NCBI RefSeq assembly: GCF_003672135.1
Contig: NC_039512.1
Coordinates: 2,636,874 to 2,700,873 of the forward strand
Reading direction: 5' to 3'
Origin: Ooceraea biroi
Taxonomy: Eukaryota > Arthropoda > Insecta > Hymenoptera > Formicidae
Length of the DNA stretch: 64,000 bases
The position numbers and the translations under genes were made by a program. The notes beneath the pieces were generated by a model. The model saw nothing but the letters and a program-made list of their open reading frames with translations. It was not told the DNA's origin and ran no database searches. Positions 56,842 to 64,000 of this stretch are shown piece by piece (positions within the stretch are counted from its first letter, which is position 1; each line of letters starts with the position of its first letter).

Positions 56842-59116
56842 TATATATATAGATTAGCACTATAACGTTGTTCTTAATGCTGATAATAACAATCTGTTAT
56901 TGTTATTATTTCATTTATCTTTTCAGTGAGTACAAACGCGGTTCGCCGAGGTGGGCTTACGCGTGGATTTGCGGAGAGGAAATACGTAATCCTCGAATAT
57001 GCTCCGCATGGAAGCTGACGTTTCCCGTCCCCTTTTTAATCGGGATAAAAGACCGCCTCATTACGCCATAACGTCGGACAATAAAGTATTCAGGAGATTT
57101 GGTCGTTGGAGCACTTGAGCCGTCGTCCGTAAGAGATAGTCCCGAATCGGAGCCTTCATCCATAAACGATCCGTTAAACGTGCGCTCCTTTGGCCCGAGC
57201 TTCCTCTCCACGGTGAATTTGTTCAAAGACAACAGCCGAGGCGAAGAATGCGGGAATAATGAAGCTACGCGCCGGAAATGAGATGTCCCGAAGGGTCCCG
57301 TATTGGAAACCTTGGCAGACACGTCAGGATATATCTTTCGCTGGCGTCAAAGGAAACTCGGATAAAGAAGCGTACGTCATGGTAATTCTAGAAGCGTCAT
57401 GGTGATTTTAGAAGCACAAACGACAAAACTGCATCTTTTATCATTCGTGAATTATTGATATCATCCGCGGTGATAATGCACGACGCGCGATCGCGAAGAA
57501 GGACTTTTCATCTCGAAGGTAAATTAGTTGTTCAATAATCGGAATACATAGTATTTTCGGATTTCTCGTGTATTCGCTAAATTCTCCTCATCTTCGATTC
57601 TTCATTTAACAATGCAAGACGCGGAGTCCATAAGCGACAATACTTATGGAATGAGTTTATCAGTGCACAGTTTGCGTTAAAATTTTGAGACAGTAAATTT
57701 TAAGAAGCTTGACATTTTCAGTGAAGCGGTGTTGGCCGAAGAGCAATTAAGGAGTTTGACAGTTGTATAAATATACGTTTGTTACTTGATCCACTTCTGA
57801 TATAACTCATTATATCACAAATAAAATAGATCGATGGATTTTCCATGGATAAAAATAGAATACGGGGAATTTGCATGAAACAATATTGATCTAAATGTAT
57901 ATTTACTTCACGCGTCATATTTCATGGATGATTATTATAATTGCCGTTAGGAGATCGAAGATGCAAAGCGCATTATTTTTAAAATAACAGCGAATTTCTG
58001 CTGTTCTAGTAGAATAAAAAGTCGCAAGATTCTTTTCTGAAGTATAATCGGCTTTTCCAGAGAATTCCAGAGCTGACGTTCGCAACGCAGCTACGGATGA
58101 TCGTAGTTCGCGGTTTCGATTTGCAGCGCGGCCGTGCAAGTTAATCAACCCCGGAGACGCGACATCCCAGCCACTGTAAAAACGTTTACCCGTAATGCGG
58201 CGGGGTTTTTCGGTAAGGGTGCGCCTCGGAGGAGCGGTCCGGGGTGGCACGCCGGAGTTAGCTAACGAATGGACCGACGATCCGACCGCGGATACGTGAA
58301 ACGACCCTGAAAGTTCCTGCAGGCACACTCGATGCGAAGTTCCTGAGGGCCACCACCACCGACCCACAAAAGTTCGCACGAGCGACACGCGAAGTTTTCG
58401 TTGTATGGTGTGTTGAAAAGCACATCAGCCAAGATTGAGCAGTGCTTTCTTCTTTTCTTAGAAGGCGAAGCGAATTATTATTATATTTAATTGTGCATTA
58501 TTTATAAATATTATATAAAGCTTGATTTTTTATTAAGCTTTCTTTATTCTGATAAATGTATTTATTTTCTTGAAGGGAAACCGTATATTTATCTATGTAA
58601 CAGGTTTTGAAAAAAAGTACTTTAACAATCATATCCTTCGCTGCGGCTAGATGGAAATTTCCATCGTCGCATTCACTTATTCCTCACATTTTGAAATAAA
58701 AAGAGAAGGAACTATATTGTTGAATCTGATATCAAATGTAGTGAGTTCTATTTTCTACCGAATTCGAATCATAAAATATCAAGAGAGTTTTACAACGCAA
58801 ATAGAGGCGGAAGAGAAGACAGTAAAATTGAAGAGTGTTTACTTTCGTATACACTTTTCATCACTAATATTTACTCAATAAAATGAATATTTCTGGTAAA
58901 GCGATCGAAAGGCCGAAAGAAAAAAAGAGACAGAGAAAGAGAAAAAAGAGAGACTCTGAAATGTTTCGTTTCGAGCATACGGACGCGAGGTAACCACATG
59001 CTTGATAAACCAGCCGATATTATGAGGATGAGAGAAACTAGACAAGCTGAAGTGCCATAAAGAACAATACGATCTCATAAACAAGCCATAACGTTTATCC
59101 GAAAGTCATACCGAGA
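56842..59116. other. Non-coding stretch
   Basis: No gene is recognised. A good acceptor-like site (TTATCTTTTCAG, about 56926) is followed by an open frame to 57071 that I cannot identify. A minus-strand frame (56957-57322) with a Ser/Asp-rich piece ends at a GTAAGC site, and a 157-codon minus frame spans 57915-58388. None has a domain. A tandem duplication lies at 57376-57415. Confidence 0.45.
57376..57415 (+). repeat. 20-bp tandem duplication
   Basis: GTCATGGTRATTYTAGAAGC occurs twice, 18 of 20 bases identical. Confidence 0.8.
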
Positions 59117-59323
59117 TCACGCCTTATCCACCGACTTTTTCCCCGCGAGAAACGTGCATGGCGACACATCCTCGCTCAAGTCTTGCACGTAAGCGCGCAC
59201 AATCGGATGATACCTAGCATCCAGATACGCAAATGCCTCGCACGAGATCTGCATCCCGGCCGGGACCGGGAGATTGACCGGCGACACCATTTCCGTCAGC
59301 TTTTCCACCGGGTGATTGCGCAA
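59117..59323 (-). CDS. Probable terminal coding exon, unrecognised protein
   Basis: The minus-strand frame ends at TGA 59119-59117. Over its last 67 codons about 72% end in G or C, well above the first two positions, and the flanking sequence is AT/GA-rich, so this is coding-like. The peptide includes MVSPVNLPVPAGMQISCEAF and LDARYHPIVRAYVQDL, then ends KKSVDKA. I do not recognise the family. The upstream limit is unclear: there is no ATG at the 5' end of the frame, a possible acceptor (GAAAAG) precedes the codon at 59299, and an ATG with good context is at 59290. It is most likely the last exon of a gene whose other exons lie at higher coordinates. Confidence 0.4.
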   Translation of the reverse strand: MRNHPVEKLTEMVSPVNLPVPAGMQISCEAFAYLDARYHPIVRAYVQDLSEDVSPCTFLAGKKSVDKA

Positions 59324-61188
59324 AGTACCGTTACGAAAAACAAGAAGATTTATTTCTCATTTTCGAGTGAAGATCGTGAATCGAGCATAAACAGGTTGTA
59401 AATAATCGCATTGAGCCATTGCATCACGCGAGTGTAATACCTTCATGACACAGGCGATCGATAGACACGCCGAGACGAAAACTAGAGCAGCGGATGCAAA
59501 TATGAGGAATGAAGGGCGCAGGGAGCAGCGAAGTTATAAAAACGCGAGGAACGAAGGCTGAGATTTCGCGAGTGAGAAAGATCGATGGGGTGCGTAAATC
59601 AAGAGATGGGGGGATAGCGAGGACAACGAGAGACGAGCGAGAGACGAAGTACGATTGCCGGCGGAAGATAAGGAGAGGAAGGAAGAAAGCGGAAGAAAAA
59701 GACGTAAAGTTGCAAGAACGTTAGAGATAGAAGAACGGAGAAAAAGCTAAGGAGCTTGAATAATTGGTCGCGAGATAGAGCATCGGGAGATAAGCGGCAG
59801 CAAAAGCAAATCATTAAGACCGTACGAGAAAATATTTTCGGTAGCGAAACGAATATCTTTCTCTCTCTCATGGAGGGTAGTTGGAGATCCAGCAGGATGA
59901 GAGAAGAATATCAGCACGAAGCTGACACGCTCGAGGAAGAACAAATACGTGCTATCACTGTAGTTACGCCCACACACAGGCAGCACATATATGCAGTATC
60001 ACAAAACAATGCAGGAGCTACGCTACTTTTCAACGGGCGACGGCGTCAATGATACGAGGATGCAGCAGGAAGAAACAGGGTTGAGGAGAAGAGGGGAGAA
60101 GGGGATCGGGCAAGTCGATCGCAATAAAAGCGATGGGATACAAGCGGCGGAAGACAAAGTGAGGGAAGACGGGAAAATCGAAGAGCCTTCGCGCGTGCGG
60201 AGGAACGGCACCGAAAATAAGAATCGCGAAGAAACATTCGGGGGCGTCGCGGGTGAACTCGCGCGCGTTCCTCCCGAGGAGGAAACGCGCGTCGGGGGTC
60301 CTCCAGGTCGCCTGGCTGGTTGCTGCCTGTCGCGCGTCGAGCGTGTGAGCGAAATTGCGGCTGTTTATCTAACCCGACCGACAGAAATTCCATTTCATCT
60401 CTCGCGTTCACCGCCGCACGCCGCCTCTCCTTATCCACAACGATGGCATTGCCTCGCGCTCCGTTCTCTTCTTTCCCTCTTCCTTCCTCTCTCCCTTTTT
60501 CTCTACGTATACACATACATATATATTCCTCTCTGTTCTCCCGCATTAGCCCACCTCATACTTTTTCTCGCGTTGACTCTTATTTATTTCATCCGCGCCA
60601 TTCTTGTCGCGCGCCCGCGCGACTTATCCGCACCCCCATCGGACCTCGGCTCACGGAGATAAGTTGTGGCGCACTCGGGAACACTATGAGTACCTACTCT
60701 TTCTCTCCCCCTCCTCACTCTCGTTCTCTCTCTCTCTCTCTCTCTCTCATATTCAATCCTCCTAATACGCCACCCCGAGTGCCGGCACGTCGCTCGTGGC
60801 TTCCGCATCGCGCAGTCATTCCCTTTTGACCATCGGTCCACGTCTATCCGAAGACGGACTGCATCATCTGAATGCGCGCGACGTACGACTCCTTCCCCAC
60901 CGGATGCTGTGTCTCGTTGATAAGAGCTCTTCCGCCCCACATACCGCGCGAGCTATCATTTTTATGATATGTATCATGGACTTGACGAGAATCTAACATG
61001 CAACCTGGGAATATTCCCATGTTTGTCAGAGTTGCATTTGGAGCGTTTATTATCTTTCCCTTTCCCGCCCACACGTTCTATTAAACGTGTCATTCTCTAG
61101 TCGTTATCTTACAAAAGTTGTTATAATAATTTTGTAATACCGTAAGCAGCGTTTTGTAGAGCGCATTCAAATATCACGAAAGAGATCT
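59324..61188. other. Non-coding stretch, GA- and CT-rich
   Basis: Purine-rich sequence (59500-60200) and CT-rich sequence (60440-60760) give long low-complexity frames on both strands that I do not regard as genes. A (TC)n tract is at 60726-60748. A minus-strand frame at 60844-61074 looks fairly protein-like but has no support. Confidence 0.45.
60726..60748 (+). repeat. (TC)n microsatellite
   Basis: About 11 TC units. Confidence 0.9.
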
Positions 61189-61238
61189 TCTCATACATTT
61201 AAATTAGATACGTTTCTCATACATTTAAATTAAACGTT
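61189..61238 (+). repeat. 26-bp tandem duplication
   Basis: TCTCATACATTTAAATTA plus a short variable end occurs twice in tandem. Confidence 0.75.
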
Positions 61239-64000
61239 TTCTTTCGCTGCATGTGTATTTTGTTAAATAATCGAAAGAAATAATACCATTATTTGCTTAA
61301 AAATGTTTATCGATTGAATTGTCGTACTCGAATCAAAGTACCGTGTATTTCTATCAAAAAATAAAGCTTGCCTTTATAACGCTGCAGAATAATGTTTATT
61401 TAATGCAAAATCGCTGTCTCGCTTGGTTTGATCGATAACCGGTGTCGGTTCCTACAACTGCAATCACGGACGAATCCGTCCATCCACGTAGCGGCAATAT
61501 CTGTCGGCGATCTCATGGAGAGAATAAAGTTTCCGCGGCCTCGAGTTTTCGCGCCGGCGTGACCCGCGAACGAGAAACTTGTTCCAGATTTCATTTTGTG
61601 GTTCCGCGTGGCGCGGCTGCCGTGCAAACACAATACACATCGCGACGTATGTATAGCGCCTTTTAGCTGACTGGTCTATGTGTGCGTGTGATTTTTCGCT
61701 TATAAGGCGGATTAGAGATTTTACGGCGTCACCATTTTCATGGCTGTGTCTATTGTGTATTTACATTGCCTCATTTTCTGCTTTTGAATTGTGTAGTGAT
61801 GGGGTGAGTTATGAATTCAGAGAAATTTTCGTGCTTTGTATTGTTGCAATTTTCGCGCCTATACAATGCATCATATTTGTTAGTACAAAATAACAATAGC
61901 AATAATTTGATTTCTACTCGGACGTTGGAATAAATAATTATTGATAATATTATACTTGTAATTCATTCTAATTAAATATTAAGTATTAAATATTAATTAA
62001 ATATTAAATTAAATTGTAAGAAATAATAATTACATTCGCATGATTACATTCGTATGATAGACTTCCGTCGTAAAAATGCTCGAGATTGATAATCTCTCTT
62101 TTACGGCGTAAAATTTATGTCTTAGTCGCCACGACATTTAGCATGTATGATTTATTTCAGGAATGGGGTGTGCACAATACATCGGCGCGAGAAAGTCTCG
62201 ACACGCCACGGTATTATAGCTAACGATAAATGTTTTGCGATAAACATTTCACATTGTTCCTTCGTGTCGACATTTTACATTCTTCTTATCGCTATTCAAC
62301 ATAAAATACTTTCTTTTGCTCTTTTCGCACGGAATCTATTGTAATAATATATTGTAATAGAATATTTCGAAATCAGCTTTATCTAATCTACTTCATTATT
62401 GTCTATCTCATTATATAATATTAAATTTATTAAATTTATTCTATACATAATATTATATGATAACAAGCGTCATGCATAAATAATATCGTAATAAACCCGC
62501 GGTAACACATATTACCTCAAAATTTGATAAATTATCGTGATGAGACGAGAGTTCATCGGGAAATCACATTTGAACAACGAATCTCCAGAAGAAAAAATGT
62601 CACGCTTTGAAATTGAATGTACCTATATCATTTAAAACCACGTTTCGCGTTAATTGACGTATCAGCGGATGCGGGCGCGATATACAGTAAATACATGCAG
62701 TCGGCGTGATTTATGGTGGCAATAGTAATAATAACGATACAAGTAATTACATATGCAGCGTTACGGTAATTGACAGTAAACACCACGCGTATGTGATGAA
62801 ACTTCGGTGTTTACTTACGCACGCCGGATAAATGAGCATATGTATTGTCGTTCATTAAAATTTAACGAAATGTTGCACCCAATATCGAGCGTCATTTGAC
62901 ACAAAATGTGGTTGTGGCTGCAAAAACGACGTCACTCGATAAATTTTAGCATTCGCGTACGATTCAACTTCTCGGTAATAGTTTGGAAGTGGAGCTTCCT
63001 GCGCACCTGTTCGATTGCATGATTTCAATTTTATGTGAACAAGGAATGAAAGTAATAAGCGAATCACCCTTTCCTCCCCCATATTATGACTCTTGAAATC
63101 CGAAAGAGAGAGAAAAAGAGAGAGAGACAGATCTGTAAAAATACGTTGCATGGAATGTTATTAAGGTAGCCCATTGTACTCGTTTATGTACATCCGTGCG
63201 GGTTTGCCGCGTGTTTTATAATAAAACAAAGACGAGTGTGCAAAATCAATTCCAATTGTCACGATATATGTGTATATATGTATATTTTCCTTTAAATAAA
63301 TACATAACGTAAATGTTCTGCCAGATAATATTTTAAAAGCGATGGAAATAGCGTCAGTTTTATCGTTATAATTGATTAAGGTTTTAATTGCAACGGATAA
63401 TGCTTGCAAGTAATTTAGAAAGAATTTATTACATGTATTACATGTATTTATTACACGTGCGCATTTATGTTATTTTATTTTTAAGTTTTTAGGGCGATAC
63501 ATTCAGCAGAAAACTGTTTTATGACGACAAGATAGCAAGCATTCGTGATATAAACTATGTTTTTTGAATTATCGTGCCTCACCATCGACAGTAATTTCTA
63601 TTACAAGCTAATACTAAATTTCTACGTCGTGTCCGACTTGTAATGACTCGAATTCCCGGCAAATGCGCATTCCGTAGCTCCGTGGAAATGCAATTTTTAT
63701 GGACATCCCCTCTAATCTATTGGAGAATCTGTCCATTAGTCGGTCGGCGCGCGACTCCACTGTCAGTCGCGCGATGGTGCAGGGCGGATCGTGAAAAGGG
63801 ATGAAGCGGGAAAGGGCGACGTTCCCCCCGATCTCCCGTTGAACAACGAGATAAAAATTATCGCCAGCAGCGTGCCGGGCTTTAAGAATAACAGCCCGCT
63901 GCTTTGAAAGACGTTTAACGCTGGTCGAGTCCCATTAATCTCTCGCGGGCGCCGTTACTCGGTGCATAAAAATATGGCGACACGACGGCTGCATGAATAA
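61239..64000. other. Non-coding stretch to the end of the window
   Basis: No gene is recognised. It is AT-rich, with AAATATTAA-type low complexity at 61960-62020 and a 14-bp tandem duplication at 62029-62056. An acceptor-like site near 62160 is followed by a short frame starting MGCAQYIGARK, not supported further. The last 300 bp are GC-richer. Confidence 0.5.
62029..62056 (+). repeat. 14-bp tandem duplication
   Basis: ATTACATTCGYATG occurs twice with one difference. Confidence 0.75.

Noticed and set aside
56957..57322. Minus-strand frame with a Ser/Asp-rich segment ending at a GTAAGC site
   Set aside because: Codon composition equals background, no convincing acceptor is present, and no domain is seen.
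59500..60830. Several 100-220-codon frames rich in Arg/Glu/Lys or Ser/Pro/Leu
   Set aside because: They are translations of GA- and CT-rich low-complexity sequence on both strands.

Overview
This is a eukaryotic nuclear window that is almost entirely non-coding, interspersed DNA. It is most likely from an insect, probably a hymenopteran such as an ant. The indications are GT-AG spliced exon signatures, two DD34D mariner elements, several families of TA- and TTAA-flanked MITEs, a small Helitron, a Transib-like element, CpG-rich but AT-biased sequence, and abundant dinucleotide repeats. No species assignment can be proved from the sequence alone. There is no bacterial operon structure, and I recognise no rRNA, tRNA, CRISPR array or known microRNA.

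Genes: only a few exon-sized pieces are supportable. The two best lie about 1 kb apart on opposite strands. One is a minus-strand first coding exon (5913-6026) with strong acceptor and donor sites and a classic signal-peptide start. The other is a plus-strand terminal exon (7069-7186) encoding a 38-residue hydrophobic tail with strongly coding-like third-position GC. A third piece (59117-59323, minus) has about 72% GC at third positions and ends in a stop. Weaker candidates are a 100-aa secreted-protein-like ORF (30826-31128), an exon after a strong acceptor (10499-10854), and two minus-strand ORFs near 22-23 kb. The window is therefore probably intronic or intergenic, with most coding sequence outside it.

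Mobile DNA dominates what can be identified. (1) 1.4 kb: a mariner-derived MITE. (2) 13.1-13.8 kb: a TTAA-flanked fold-back element. (3) 17.6-19.3 kb: a Tc1-like fold-back element carrying a nested 831-bp element whose ends look like RAG/Transib recombination signals. (4) 19.45 kb: a TAA-flanked 139-bp MITE. (5) 26.1 kb: a piggyBac-type MITE. (6) 28.7 kb: a 75-bp mariner-type MITE. (7) 31.3-32.6 kb: a nearly intact mariner with one nonsense codon. (8) 34.1-35.4 kb: a second, more decayed mariner of another lineage. (9) 53.9 kb: a TA-flanked MITE. (10) 55.3-56.8 kb: a Helitron interrupted by a second copy of the Tc1-like fold-back element, followed immediately by a young TA-flanked element that keeps only the two ends of its transposase.

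Other structure: a diverged module repeated three times in the GC-rich block 43.7-45.4 kb, a compact set of nested perfect hairpins at 21.29-21.40 kb, a 147-bp near-perfect palindrome at 16.6 kb, and several short tandem duplications. All identifications were made by eye and no database was searched.
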